A stretch of DNA of 64,000 nt from Bradyrhizobium diazoefficiens (GCF_016599855.1 NZ_CP067041.1:2232001-2296000); one strand, 5' to 3'; shown: positions 28,169-36,748, counted from the first letter of the stretch. Program-made: numbers and translations. Notes: generated by a model not told the origin, from the sequence alone.

Positions 28169-28939
28169 TTAGGTGCCGTTCTTCTCTGCCTGGTCGTAGA
28201 CCGCCTGCGCCACCTTTGTCAGCCGGTCGCGGTCGGCGCCGCCGCTGACGACGTAGCCGACGCCGCGGTCGGCCCAGAACAGGGCTCCGTCCTTGTCCTC
28301 CTTGGCGTACCGCATCTGCGTTGCGCCGCTCTCGGTCTTGGCGGTGTAGATCGTGTAGCGCTCGCCCGAGGCGCCCTCATACATCAGGAACGACGCCGGC
28401 CCGTTCGGTCCCGGCAGCAGCCGGCCGCCGACGAGCTTCAGCCCGCTCGCCTCCAGATTGGGCGCGAACACGGTCCAGCCGCAGCGCCGGGTCAGCCAGG
28501 CCTGGAGATGGTCGCGCTCGTTGCCGGGGACCTCGACGGGATGGCGAACCTCGACGACGTAGAGGCGGTGGGCATCGAGTGCGTCCGCCGTAAAGCTCTG
28601 GAAGGTCGAGGGCGCATTTGCGGCGCCATGCGCGACCCACCCGGCTGCGCCGCCGGCAACGAAGGCGAGCAGCGCGGCCGCAACCGCACCGTAGAGCCAT
28701 TGCCGTGGACGGCGCTCCAGCCGCTCGAGCTCCAGCCGCGCCGGCACCGGCTCCTGGGCGACGCCGTCGTAGCGGGCGTGCAGCATCTCGGCCATGGCGC
28801 GCCAGGATTGCACCCGTTCGGCATCCTCAGGATGCGCGGCAAGCCAGGCCTCGACGTCGGCGCGGCGCTCGGGCGGCAGCTCGCCATCGACAAAGGCATG
28901 CAGCTCGTCTTCGGTCACGGGAATATTGCGGTCGTTCAT
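28169..28939 (-). CDS. membrane anti-sigma factor
   Basis: 256 residues: a short N-terminal anti-sigma domain (VTEDELHAFVDGELPPERRA, 8-27) that lacks the HxxxCxxC zinc site of ZAS proteins, one membrane helix (81-103) and a periplasmic domain of about 150 residues ending in YVVSGGADRDRLTKVAQAVY. The gene follows the ECF sigma factor by 106 bases in the same direction, the usual arrangement for a sigma factor held at the membrane. The inducing signal is unknown. Confidence 0.87.
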   Translation of the reverse strand: MNDRNIPVTEDELHAFVDGELPPERRADVEAWLAAHPEDAERVQSWRAMAEMLHARYDGVAQEPVPARLELERLERRPRQWLYGAVAAALLAFVAGGAAGWVAHGAANAPSTFQSFTADALDAHRLYVVEVRHPVEVPGNERDHLQAWLTRRCGWTVFAPNLEASGLKLVGGRLLPGPNGPASFLMYEGASGERYTIYTAKTESGATQMRYAKEDKDGALFWADRGVGYVVSGGADRDRLTKVAQAVYDQAEKNGT

Positions 28940-29045
28940 ATCGGTCGTCTCTGGCTCTGCGGCCCAAAATATTTGACGCGGTTCAACTGCGCTGCTCCTC
29001 TCTCTGAGCAGGAGACGCCGCATGCGCGATGCATCAATCCTGCAA

Positions 29046-29582
29046 TCATTTCACCCGCCTGAGCGCCGGGCGCTCGCCCTCCAGCGACGCTTTGACGTGG
29101 GATCTCGCCCGCGCCAGGCGCGACATCACGGTGCCGATCGGCACGCCCTGGATGTCGGCGACCTCGCGGTAGCTCATGCCTTCCAGCATCACCAGCAGCA
29201 GCACCGAGCGTTGCTCCTCGACCAGCGTCGAGAGCGCCCTCTCAATGTCGCGTCCCTCGGCCTCCGTGCCGCTGGCATCCGGGTTGTTCTCCGTCAGCTG
29301 CATGAATTGCGGCCGTCTTGCCAACGAGCGCCGCCGGTTCTTGTTGAGGTTGGTCAGGATCGTGTAGAGCCAGCTCCTGACGTCGCCCCCGAGAAACAAT
29401 CGCTCCGAACGCAATGCACGCACCAGCGTGTCCTGCACCAGATCGTCCGCTGCATCCGCGTCGCGCGTGAGCGCGCGCGCATAGCGGCGCAACGCTGGGA
29501 TCATGGCTTCCACGCTCTGCCGAAACGCACTCATTGCCGTCTTCACGTCCCTCGCGTTCGGCGCAAGCGCCTCAACGATCAT
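29046..29582 (-). CDS. ECF-type RNA polymerase sigma factor
   Basis: 178 residues. Region 2 is at about 30-95 (YARALTRDADAADDLVQDTL then RSWLYTILTNLNKNRRRSL). Region 4 is at about 125-175, a helix-turn-helix with MSYREVADIQGVPIGTVMSR followed by RLARARSHVKASL. There is no region 3, as in all ECF factors. The short linker and absence of a C-terminal extension fit the group regulated by a cotranscribed membrane anti-sigma, here the downstream gene. It is not EcfG itself: no PhyR or NepR gene is adjacent. Confidence 0.92.
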   Translation of the reverse strand: MIVEALAPNARDVKTAMSAFRQSVEAMIPALRRYARALTRDADAADDLVQDTLVRALRSERLFLGGDVRSWLYTILTNLNKNRRRSLARRPQFMQLTENNPDASGTEAEGRDIERALSTLVEEQRSVLLLVMLEGMSYREVADIQGVPIGTVMSRLARARSHVKASLEGERPALRRVK

Positions 29583-29705
29583 AACACCCGAATGGAACGG
29601 CTATTCCGGCGCTGGAAACAGCGTCGACGCCGCGTATTAGGACTGTACCGCAGGGGAGGGCTGGTGTACCTCCAGACCCCAACGCGAGCTACAGGACGTT
29701 AGCAG

Positions 29706-30527
29706 ATGGCGCAGAATTCAGGTCTGATGCAAGGACTGATGCAAGGCAAGCGCGGGGTCATCCTCGGCGTGGCCAACAACCGCTCGATCGCCTGGGGCAT
29801 CGCCAAGGCATGCCAGGCGGCCGGCGCCGAGCTCGCCTTCACCTATCAGGGCGATGCGTTGAAGAAGCGCGTCGAGCCATTGGCTGCCGAAGTCGGCGCA
29901 CTTGTGCTCGGCCATTGCGATGTCACGGATGCCGCGACCATCGACGCGGCCTTCGATGCCCTCAAGGCAAAGTGGGGCAAGATCGACTTCGTCGTGCACG
30001 CGATCGCTTACGGCGAACAGCTCGACGGCCGCTACGTCGACACCACGCCGGAAAACTTCTCTAAATCGATGCTGATCTCCTGCTACTCGCTCACCGCGCT
30101 CGCGCAGCGCGCCGAGAAGCTGATGACCGACGGCGGCTCGATCCTCACGCTCAGCTATTACGGCGCCGAGAAGTGGATGCCGCGCTATAACGTGATGGGT
30201 GTGGCGAAGGCCGCACTCGAAGCGAGTGTGCGATACCTCGCCGCCGACCTCGGCGAGAAGGCGATCCGCGTCAATGCGATTTCTGCCGGTCCGATCAAGA
30301 CGCTTGCCTTCGCGGGCATCTCGGATTCCCGCCTGCTGCTGAAATACAACGAGGTCAACGCGCCGCTGCGGCGCAACGTGACGATCGAGGAGGTCGGCGA
30401 CAGCGCGGTCTATTTCCTGTCGGACATGTCGCGTGGCGTCACCGGCGAAATCCATCACGTCGATTCCGGTTACAACGTGCTGGGCATGAGCCGGCCCGAG
30501 GCATCCGGCACGGCGCCGAAGGACTGA
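29706..30527 (+). CDS. fabI: enoyl-[acyl-carrier-protein] reductase (NADH)
   Basis: 273 residues of the FabI type: GVANNRSIAWGIAKA for NADH binding, catalytic YNVMGVAK (Tyr-x6-Lys) and SAGPIKTLAFAGI at the substrate lid. It carries out the last reduction of each fatty-acid elongation cycle and is the target of triclosan. In rhizobia several fabI copies occur, so this may be one of two or more. It is followed after 12 bases by a histidine-phosphatase gene. The divergent ECF sigma gene starts 123 bases away. Confidence 0.95.
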   Translation: MAQNSGLMQGLMQGKRGVILGVANNRSIAWGIAKACQAAGAELAFTYQGDALKKRVEPLAAEVGALVLGHCDVTDAATIDAAFDALKAKWGKIDFVVHAIAYGEQLDGRYVDTTPENFSKSMLISCYSLTALAQRAEKLMTDGGSILTLSYYGAEKWMPRYNVMGVAKAALEASVRYLAADLGEKAIRVNAISAGPIKTLAFAGISDSRLLLKYNEVNAPLRRNVTIEEVGDSAVYFLSDMSRGVTGEIHHVDSGYNVLGMSRPEASGTAPKD

Positions 30528-30539
30528 TCGCCTCCCGAA

Positions 30540-31139
30540 ATGCCCGTGCCCACGATCTATTATCTTCGCCACGGCGAGACCGAGTGGAATGCGCTCGGCA
30601 GGCTTCAGGGCACCAAGGATATTCCGCTCAATGCGCGCGGCTGCGGCCAGGCCGTGCAGGCCGGCGGCATTCTGGCCGATCTCCTGAGACGTGACGGCAA
30701 GGACAAGACGGCGCTGTCCTATGTGTCGAGCCCGCTCGGCCGTGCGCGCCAGACCATGGAACTAGCGCGCGGCAGGCTCGAACTGCCGGTTGCCGACTAT
30801 GTGCTGGACGATCGCCTGCGCGAGATCGGCTACGGCGTCTGGGAAGGGCTGACGCTGGCCGAGAGCGAGGCGAACGATCCGGACATCTATGCCAGGCGTC
30901 TCGCCGACAAATGGACCGTGGCGCCTGCGGGCGCGGAGACTTACGCCGATGTGCAGGTCCGCGTCCGTGCCTGGTATGACGAGCTTCGGACCGACACCGT
31001 CGCGGTCGCCCATGGCGGCACCTGCCGGGCCCTGATGGTCTCGCTCGGCCTGGAGACGCCGGCCAGCGCCGCCGAGCTCTATATCGAGCAGGGCGCCGTC
31101 TACGTATTCCGCGACGGCCGGCTGGAGAAGTTTAGTTAA
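30540..31139 (+). CDS. histidine phosphatase (phosphoglycerate mutase-like)
   Basis: 199 residues with the phosphohistidine motif LRHGETEWN near the N-terminus (RHGE at 10-13). Later conserved parts are SSPLGRARQTME, the catalytic Glu in LREIGYGVWEGL, and the second His in VAVAHGGTCRALM. Relatives include cofactor-dependent phosphoglycerate mutase, alpha-ribazole phosphatase and broad phosphatases; the sequence does not separate them. The start lies 12 bases behind the fabI stop, so cotranscription is likely. Confidence 0.9.
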   Translation: MPVPTIYYLRHGETEWNALGRLQGTKDIPLNARGCGQAVQAGGILADLLRRDGKDKTALSYVSSPLGRARQTMELARGRLELPVADYVLDDRLREIGYGVWEGLTLAESEANDPDIYARRLADKWTVAPAGAETYADVQVRVRAWYDELRTDTVAVAHGGTCRALMVSLGLETPASAAELYIEQGAVYVFRDGRLEKFS

Positions 31140-31148
31140 TCCCACCGG

Positions 31149-31230
31149 CGTCATTCCGGGGCGGTGCGCAGCACCGAACCCGGAATCTCGAGATTCCGGG
31201 TTCGGTGCTTTGCATCGCCCCGGAATGACG
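31149..31230. repeat. palindromic intergenic repeat, family B
   Basis: CGTCATTCCGGGGCGGTGCG to CGCCCCGGAATGACG with internal TCTCGAGATTCCGGG. It separates the phosphatase gene from aroC. Confidence 0.85.
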
Positions 31231-31318
31231 GAACTAGGGTTGAACCCGATGCTCCTCGGCGCTAGGACATTGACAAACAACGTTTATGCAAAACGTCAAC
31301 GCTAAGTGGCAGTTCGGC

Positions 31319-32407
31319 ATGTCCTTCAACACCTTCGGCCACATGTTCCGCGTCACCACCTTTGGCGAGAGCCACGGGGTGGCGATCGGCTGTGTGGTCG
31401 ACGGCTGCCCGCCGATGATCCCGCTCACCGAGGCCGACATCCAGCAGGACCTCGATCGCCGCAAGCCGGGCCAGTCGCGCTTCACCACCCAGCGCCAGGA
31501 GTCGGATCAGGTCAAGATCCTGTCCGGCGTGATGGCGCATCCAGAGACCGGCGTGCAGGTCACTACGGGCACGCCGATCGGGCTCCTGATCGAGAATACC
31601 GACCAGCGCTCCAAGGACTATTCGGAGATCAAGGACAAGTTTCGTCCCGGTCATGCCGACTTCACCTATGAGGCGAAGTACGGCCTGCGCGACTATCGCG
31701 GCGGCGGCCGTTCCTCGGCGCGCGAGACCGCGATGCGCGTCGCCGCGGGTGCGATCGCGCGAAAAGTGCTGCCCGATGTGAAGGTGCGCGGCGCGCTGGT
31801 GCAGATGGGGCCGCACAAGATCGACCGCGCGAAATGGGATTGGGACGAGATCGCCAGGAATCCGTTCTTCTGTCCGGACAAGGACAAGGCCGCGTTCTTC
31901 GAGACCTATCTCGACGGCATCCGCAAGAACGGCTCCTCGATCGGCGCGGTGCTCGAAATCGTCGCCGAAGGCGCGCCGGCCGGTTTGGGCGCGCCGATCT
32001 ACGCAAAACTCGATTCCGATCTCGCGGGCGCGATGATGACCATCAACGCGGTGAAGGGCGTCGAGATCGGCGCAGGCTTTGGCGCGGCCGAGCTGACTGG
32101 CGAGGAAAACGCCGACGAGATGCGCACCGGCAATGACGGCACGCGCTTCCTCTCCAATCACGCCGGCGGCGTTCTCGGCGGCATTTCCACGGGACAGCCG
32201 ATCGTGGTGCGTTTCGCGGTGAAGCCGACCTCGTCGATCCTGCAGCCGCGCCTCACCGTCGATCGCCAGGGCGCCGACACCGAGATCTTTACCAAGGGCC
32301 GCCACGATCCCTGCGTCGGCATCCGCGCCGTCCCCGTCGGCGAAGCCATGATGGCGTGCGTGCTGGCCGACCATTTCCTCCGCGATCGCGGGCAGGTCGG
32401 GCGTTGA
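31319..32407 (+). CDS. aroC: chorismate synthase
   Basis: 362 residues starting [20 protein letters not shown], the canonical N-terminus; FMN- and phosphate-binding basic motifs are [32 protein letters not shown] and GEENADEMR. It catalyses 5-enolpyruvylshikimate-3-phosphate to chorismate, the last common step to aromatic amino acids. An in-frame ATG eleven codons earlier (31286) lacks a ribosome-binding site and family support. The gene stands alone between a repeat and a cyclase gene. Confidence 0.96.
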   Translation: MSFNTFGHMFRVTTFGESHGVAIGCVVDGCPPMIPLTEADIQQDLDRRKPGQSRFTTQRQESDQVKILSGVMAHPETGVQVTTGTPIGLLIENTDQRSKDYSEIKDKFRPGHADFTYEAKYGLRDYRGGGRSSARETAMRVAAGAIARKVLPDVKVRGALVQMGPHKIDRAKWDWDEIARNPFFCPDKDKAAFFETYLDGIRKNGSSIGAVLEIVAEGAPAGLGAPIYAKLDSDLAGAMMTINAVKGVEIGAGFGAAELTGEENADEMRTGNDGTRFLSNHAGGVLGGISTGQPIVVRFAVKPTSSILQPRLTVDRQGADTEIFTKGRHDPCVGIRAVPVGEAMMACVLADHFLRDRGQVGR

Positions 32408-32469
32408 TGCCGCGGTACTAGCCCACCGCGCAGCTTGACGATTCCACAACTTCGTCCGCAAATGCAGGC

Positions 32470-33660
32470 ATGGAAAGCTCCGGGCTCCAGCGTGTCCTGA
32501 ACTGGCTGATCGACGGCGCGAGGACCTCGGGGACTTCGGCCGACATGATCGCCGCCGTCTGCGAACGTCTGGTCGATGCCGGCCTGCCGCTGTCGCGCTT
32601 CGGCATCTTCATCCGCACGTTGCATCCGGAAATCTTCGGCCGCAACTTCATCTGGCGGCAGGGCCAAGAGGTCGAGATCGGCACGGTCGATTTCGAGATT
32701 CTGGAGACGCCTGAATTCGCCAGGAGCCCGCTTCGCATCGTGTTCGAGCAGGGGCTCGAGGTGAGGGGCCGCATCGACGATCCCGACAGCAGGCGGTTTC
32801 CGTTTCTCGACGATTTGCGCACGGAAGGGGCGACCGACTACATCGCGCTGCCGATGCCGTTTCTCGATGGCTCGATCCATGCGACGAGCTGGACCACGCG
32901 GCATCCCATTGGGTTCAGGGACGACGACATCGCCGCGATCAGGAGCATCATGGCGCCGCTCGCCCGCGTCAGCGAAATCATCAGCCTGCGCCGCACCGCC
33001 GCGATGCTGCTCGACACCTATGTCGGCAACCGCGCCGGTGCGCGTATCCTCGGCGGCCAGATCCGCCGCGGCCACAACGACACCATGCAGGCCGCGATCT
33101 GGCTCTCGGACCTGCGCGGCTTCACCGCGCTCTCGGACCGGCTGCCGGCCGAGACGGTGGTCCAGATCCTCAATCATTATTTCGACTGCCAGGTCACCGC
33201 GATCCGGGGTCATGGCGGCGAGGTGCTGAAATTCATGGGTGACGGACTGCTCGCGGTGTTTCCGATCGACGAATATGTCGGCGACGCCGCGCATGTCTGC
33301 ACGCGCGTGCTGGAGGCGGCGCGGGAATCCCGTGCCAGCGTCGAGGCGCTGGCTTTTCCGGTCGGCGATGTCATCGAGCGCTTCCGCTTCGGTGTCGCCC
33401 TGCATGTCGGCAACATCCTCTACGGCAATATCGGCGGCGGCAACCGGCTCGACTTCACCTGCATCGGCCCCGCCGTCAATCTCGCGGCACGGCTGGAGAA
33501 GATCGCGGGGCGCCTGGGGCGGACCGTCGTGGTGTCGGAGGGCTTTGCCAATGCCTGCCGCGAGGGCTGGCGCGAACTCGGCGAATTTCCAATCGCAGGA
33601 TTTTCCAAGGCGCAGCGCGTATACGGGCTTGCCGAGGAGACGCCAGTGCTGATGGCTTAG
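32470..33660 (+). CDS. class III adenylate/guanylate cyclase
   Basis: 396 residues. The N-terminal half (about 20-180) has no named domain that I recognise but looks like the GAF-like sensor of the CHASE-free rhizobial cyclases. Residues 205-385 are the catalytic cyclase homology domain, with metal-binding Asp at 214 (WLSDLRGFTALSDRLP) and 258 (EVLKFMGDGLLAVFPI) and substrate Lys 254. It has no membrane helix and so is cytosolic. The product is probably cAMP; rhizobia carry dozens of such genes. Confidence 0.9.
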   Translation: MESSGLQRVLNWLIDGARTSGTSADMIAAVCERLVDAGLPLSRFGIFIRTLHPEIFGRNFIWRQGQEVEIGTVDFEILETPEFARSPLRIVFEQGLEVRGRIDDPDSRRFPFLDDLRTEGATDYIALPMPFLDGSIHATSWTTRHPIGFRDDDIAAIRSIMAPLARVSEIISLRRTAAMLLDTYVGNRAGARILGGQIRRGHNDTMQAAIWLSDLRGFTALSDRLPAETVVQILNHYFDCQVTAIRGHGGEVLKFMGDGLLAVFPIDEYVGDAAHVCTRVLEAARESRASVEALAFPVGDVIERFRFGVALHVGNILYGNIGGGNRLDFTCIGPAVNLAARLEKIAGRLGRTVVVSEGFANACREGWRELGEFPIAGFSKAQRVYGLAEETPVLMA

Positions 33661-33699
33661 GGGCGCTGAATTTGTTCGGCGTCGCGCCCAGATGCTTCC

Positions 33700-34005
33700 C
33701 TATTCTTCCGGCTCGGTCGTGAACAGCAGCGGATAGCCCTTGGCACGGCCGGCGTCGGTGGCGCGGGTCGCCTTGGTCTCGGCGACATCCTTGGTGAACA
33801 CGGCGACGACGCAGGCCCCCAGCTTGTGCGCGGTGATCATGACCTTGTAGGCCTGATCCTCGGTCATCCGGAATTCGGCCTTGAGGATCCTGGTGACGAA
33901 CTCACGCGGCGTGAAGTCGTCGTTGATCAGGATGACCTTGTGCAGCTTCGGCCGCTCGACCTTGGTCTTCGTCCGCATCTTCGGCTTGGTGACAGTGTCG
34001 TTCAT
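33700..34005 (-). CDS. clpS: ATP-dependent Clp protease adaptor
   Basis: 101 residues. Core ClpS features are VILINDDFTPREFVTRIL, the ClpA-binding tyrosine region DQAYKVMITAHKLGACVVAV and FTKDVAETK. It delivers N-degron substrates with bulky N-terminal residues to ClpAP. Alphaproteobacteria often carry two clpS genes; the slightly basic N-tail and single-copy position here do not tell which one this is. clpA is not adjacent. Confidence 0.93.
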   Translation of the reverse strand: MNDTVTKPKMRTKTKVERPKLHKVILINDDFTPREFVTRILKAEFRMTEDQAYKVMITAHKLGACVVAVFTKDVAETKATRATDAGRAKGYPLLFTTEPEE

Positions 34006-34049
34006 TCCGCCTCCCGGAAACGGCGGGCTCAGGTTCCCAGCCGGAGCGA

Positions 34050-34391
34050 TCAGTTCGCGGCCTTCGCACCATATTGCAGGACCTGCACTTTCTCCAAGGT
34101 GATCAGGCCGCTCGACATCATGCCATCCAGGATGGGCAGGAATGCGTCGATGTTGTCCTCGCTGTCGACGATCTCGATCAACAGCGGCAAATCCTCCGAG
34201 AGCCGCAAGATTTTCGAAGTGTGCAGCCGGCTCGATTTGCCAAAGCCCATCGGTCCGCGCAGCACGGTGGCGCCGGCGAGGCGCTGTTCGCGTGCCTTCA
34301 TCACGATGGCTTCATAGAGCGGCTTGCCATCGCAATGATCGCTCTCGCCAATGAAGATCCGGAGCAAAACGGCCTGACGCGGGATCTGCAT
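34050..34391 (-). CDS. DUF190 protein of the fluoride operon
   Basis: 113 residues: VLLRIFIGESDHCDGKPLYE, then GATVLRGPMGFGKSS and LPLLIEIVDSEDNIDAFLPI, a compact PII-like ferredoxin fold. DUF190 proteins are repeatedly found beside crcB genes and may be regulatory partners of the channel. Here the gene begins two bases after the crcB stop (gap 34392-34393), so it is translated from the same fluoride-responsive transcript. Confidence 0.88.
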   Translation of the reverse strand: MQIPRQAVLLRIFIGESDHCDGKPLYEAIVMKAREQRLAGATVLRGPMGFGKSSRLHTSKILRLSEDLPLLIEIVDSEDNIDAFLPILDGMMSSGLITLEKVQVLQYGAKAAN

Positions 34392-34393
34392 GA

Positions 34394-34819
34394 TCAGCTC
34401 CTTTTCAAGCGATTGTAGCGGGTCGCCATCATATGCCCGAACCAGACCGACACCAGCCAGCAGACGACGGAGGCTCCGATATAGGTCAGCGCCGTATATT
34501 TCATACCTCCGTGGAACAGGCGGAAGGTCTCGAGGCTGAAGGTCGAGAACGTGGTGTAGCCGCCGCAGAAGCCGGTCATGACGAACTGCCGATGCTCCGG
34601 CCGCGCCAGCATGCGGCCATCAGGGCCGGTCAGCGTCGCGTAGAAGCCGATGATGAGTGAGCCCGTCGCGTTGATGAATAGCGTTGCAAAGGGAAAGCCG
34701 GGGCCGGTGTCGAGGGCGAGCCCGACCAGATAGCGCGTCATCCCGCCGACGATGCTGCCGGCAGAAACCCAGGCATAGAGCATCGCAATGCGCCTGCGAT
34801 CGGCAGAGGAGGGCTTCAT
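34394..34819 (-). CDS. crcB: fluoride channel subunit (CrcB/Fluc), second copy
   Basis: 141 residues with four membrane helices: GGMTRYLVGLAL, FATLFINATGSLIIGFYATL, FVMTGFCGGYTTFSTFSLET and the C-terminal helix. The conserved Asn in NATGS and the TTFSTFS polar track mark a Fluc fluoride exporter. Fluc channels are dual-topology dimers; two adjacent non-identical crcB genes generally make a heterodimer of opposite orientations. It ends just before the DUF190 gene. Confidence 0.93.
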   Translation of the reverse strand: MKPSSADRRRIAMLYAWVSAGSIVGGMTRYLVGLALDTGPGFPFATLFINATGSLIIGFYATLTGPDGRMLARPEHRQFVMTGFCGGYTTFSTFSLETFRLFHGGMKYTALTYIGASVVCWLVSVWFGHMMATRYNRLKRS

Positions 34820-34825
34820 CTGCCG

Positions 34826-35215
34826 CTAGCCTCCCAGACTGTCGGCGAGGAGGAAGCCGCAGCTCACAGCCGCGAGGCACAGTCCGACCGAGAACACGAC
34901 ATTGCCGAGTGCGTGCACCGGCTCACCGTTACGGGCGAGCGTCAGCGTTTGCAGGCTGAAGGAGGATACCGTGGTGTAGCAGCCGAGAAAGCCCGTCACC
35001 GCGAACAGCCACGGATTGGGCGAGGCGAAGGCCGAGCCGGGGTGGGTCGCCAGCGCGCCAAAGATACCGATCAGGAAGGCGCCGGTGACGTTGATCGTCA
35101 TGGTGCCCCAGGGAAAGGTCTCGCCCAGCCGTCGCGCGATCGCGCCGGAGACGAAATAGCGGGCGCAGCCACCGAGCACGCTGCCGACCATGATTGCGAT
35201 CACTCCGCTCAGCAC
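34826..35215 (-). CDS. crcB: fluoride channel subunit (CrcB/Fluc), first copy
   Basis: 129 residues with the same four-helix plan: GSVLGGCARYFVSGAIA, GTMTINVTGAFLIGIFGALA, FAVTGFLGCYTTVSSFSLQT. The TTxSSFS track and Asn (INVTGA) match Fluc. The sequence is clearly divergent from the copy six bases downstream, supporting a heterodimeric channel with the partner of opposite membrane orientation. It starts 15 bases after the MFS gene stop. Confidence 0.93.
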   Translation of the reverse strand: MLSGVIAIMVGSVLGGCARYFVSGAIARRLGETFPWGTMTINVTGAFLIGIFGALATHPGSAFASPNPWLFAVTGFLGCYTTVSSFSLQTLTLARNGEPVHALGNVVFSVGLCLAAVSCGFLLADSLGG

Positions 35216-35230
35216 GATGAACAGCCCCCG

Positions 35231-36439
35231 TCATTCCTTGTCTTCCGCCGTCAAGCCGCTGCCGATGGCGAGCAGTCCCACCAGCGCGGCCAGTGCGAAG
35301 CCGAGCCCAGCGAGGAACGTTCCCGTCGCGCCGTAGGTGTCCCACAGCGCGCCGGCGATCACGCTCGCGGCCAGCATTGCAAGGCCGGTGAACAGATTGA
35401 AATAGCCGAACGCGGTCCCGCGCAGGCTTGGCGGTGCAGTATCGGCGATGATGGCCGAGAGCAAGCCTTGTGTCAGTCCCATGTGCAGGCCCCATAGCAC
35501 GACGCCGAGCGCGAGGCCGGTGAGACTCGGCAGCAGCGCGAGGGCGAGGTCGGCGCAGGCGAGAAAGACCAGGCCGAGCGCGAGCGGGGCGATCCGGTTG
35601 ATCCGGTCCGACAGCACGCCGGCGGGATAGGCCGAGAGCGCGTAAGTGATGTTCATCAGCACCAGCACCGCCGGCACCCACATCGCATTGAGGCCGATGT
35701 TCTGTGCGCGGAGAATCAGAAAGGCCTCGCTGAAACGCGCGAGCGTGAAGATCACGCCGACTGCGACGACGCGCCAGTACACGGATCCAAGCTGCCGCAT
35801 CGCGGCGGTGTTGAGCGGGTTCTTCGCAGGCGCCCGGCTCGGATCCGCTTCCGGCTCCTTGACCGCGAACGCGATCAGGCCAAAGGACAAAAACGCCGGC
35901 ACCACCGCCACCCAGAACACGGCGACAAAATGGTCGGCCGTCCACCACATCAGGCCCATCGCGGCGAGCGGTCCGACAAAGGCGCCGATCGTGTCGAGCG
36001 ACTGCCGCAGGCCGAAGCTCGCGCCGCGCAGGCCGCTAGGTGCGATATCGGCGATCAGCGCATCGCGCGGCGCGCCGCGAATGCCCTTGCCGACGCGATC
36101 GATGAAGCGCGCCGCCACCAGCCAGCCGACGCTGGGCGCAAGCGGGAACAGCGGCTTGGTCAGGGCGGCAAGGCCATAGCCGAGTGCGGCGAGCAGCTTG
36201 CGCCGGCCGAGCCAGTCCGACAACGCTCCGGAAAAGATCTTCGTCATCGACGCAGTTGCCTCCGCGACGCCCTCGATGAAGCCAACGGTGAGCGTGGAGG
36301 CGCCGAGCACGGTGACGAGATAGACCGGCAGCAGCGCGTGGATCATCTCGGAGGAGATATCCATCAGCATCGAGACGAAGCCGAGCACCCAGATTCCGCT
36401 GGGCAGCTTAGTGCGCGCAACATTCGGTATGATCTTCAC
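35231..36439 (-). CDS. MFS transporter in fluoride-responsive operon
   Basis: 402 residues from GTG 36439 (AAGGAAGG just upstream); an earlier ATG at 36463 lies close to the terminator and is less likely. It has 12 membrane helices, with motif A-like DWLGRRKLLAALGYG between helices 2 and 3 and an early MDISSEMIHALLPVYLV that is typical of the sugar/metabolite-efflux MFS group. It is the first gene after a fluoride riboswitch and is cotranscribed with two crcB genes and DUF190. Whether it moves fluoride, a fluoride complex or another compound is unknown. Confidence 0.88.
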   Translation of the reverse strand: MKIIPNVARTKLPSGIWVLGFVSMLMDISSEMIHALLPVYLVTVLGASTLTVGFIEGVAEATASMTKIFSGALSDWLGRRKLLAALGYGLAALTKPLFPLAPSVGWLVAARFIDRVGKGIRGAPRDALIADIAPSGLRGASFGLRQSLDTIGAFVGPLAAMGLMWWTADHFVAVFWVAVVPAFLSFGLIAFAVKEPEADPSRAPAKNPLNTAAMRQLGSVYWRVVAVGVIFTLARFSEAFLILRAQNIGLNAMWVPAVLVLMNITYALSAYPAGVLSDRINRIAPLALGLVFLACADLALALLPSLTGLALGVVLWGLHMGLTQGLLSAIIADTAPPSLRGTAFGYFNLFTGLAMLAASVIAGALWDTYGATGTFLAGLGFALAALVGLLAIGSGLTAEDKE

Positions 36440-36471
36440 GTGTCCTTCCTTGGCCTTCGTCATCAGGCAAC

Positions 36472-36495
36472 AAAAAACCCGCCATCGGCGGGTTT
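36472..36495 (-). terminator. intrinsic terminator of riboswitch expression platform
   Basis: Minus strand AAACCCGCC-GAT-GGCGGGTTT followed by further T residues: a 9-base stem with a 3-base loop. A GGCGGG sequence about ten bases upstream on the same transcript could pair with CCCGCC instead and form an antiterminator, as expected for a riboswitch-controlled terminator. Confidence 0.8.
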
Positions 36496-36540
36496 GTCCA
36501 TTGCTCCCGCCAAAGGCAGAGGTTCATTGCCTCACCTCGA

Positions 36541-36604
36541 GCAGGAGTCATCAGCCCACTACGGTCGATCGACCGCCGGGCAGTTGTCGGGGGACTCCAT
36601 CCCC
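36541..36604 (-). ncRNA. fluoride riboswitch aptamer (crcB motif)
   Basis: Minus strand begins GGGGATGGAGTCCCCC and ends GGGCTGATGACTCCTGC. These are the conserved fluoride-aptamer ends: GATGGAGTxCxCC and CTGATGACTCCT, in which GGAGTC pairs with GACTCC and the outer GGGG pairs with CCCC. The bases in between (TGCCCGGCGGTCGATCGACC) form the internal helix. A terminator and the MFS-crcB-crcB-DUF190 operon follow, giving strong functional support. Confidence 0.88.
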
Positions 36605-36616
36605 ATCTGTATGGTC

Positions 36617-36644
36617 AGCCTAGCATGGAAATCACTGGGAACAA
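36617..36644 (-). promoter_or_regulatory. candidate promoter for fluoride operon
   Basis: Minus strand TTGTTC, 16 bases, TAGGCT; the expected start would lie only a few bases before the aptamer's first GGGG. It is a weak sigma-70-like match, supported by position. Confidence 0.4.
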
Positions 36645-36718
36645 GTGGGTGGGCGCGCGGCGGCGCAAGCGTGGCGGCATGACGGCAGTTTCGCGCTGGC
36701 GCACGAAAATCCTAACTC

Positions 36719-36748
36719 GCAAATCTGTAACCTGCAAATCTCTAACCT
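36719..36748. repeat. two 15-base tandem repeats
   Basis: GCAAATCTGTAACCT and GCAAATCTCTAACCT directly adjacent, in the leader region of the VWA-domain gene. They differ by one base. Confidence 0.6.

Noticed and set aside
27894..28172. 92-codon plus-strand frame in the intergenic region
   Set aside because: No ribosome-binding site, biased Arg/Lys composition, and it crosses two hairpins.
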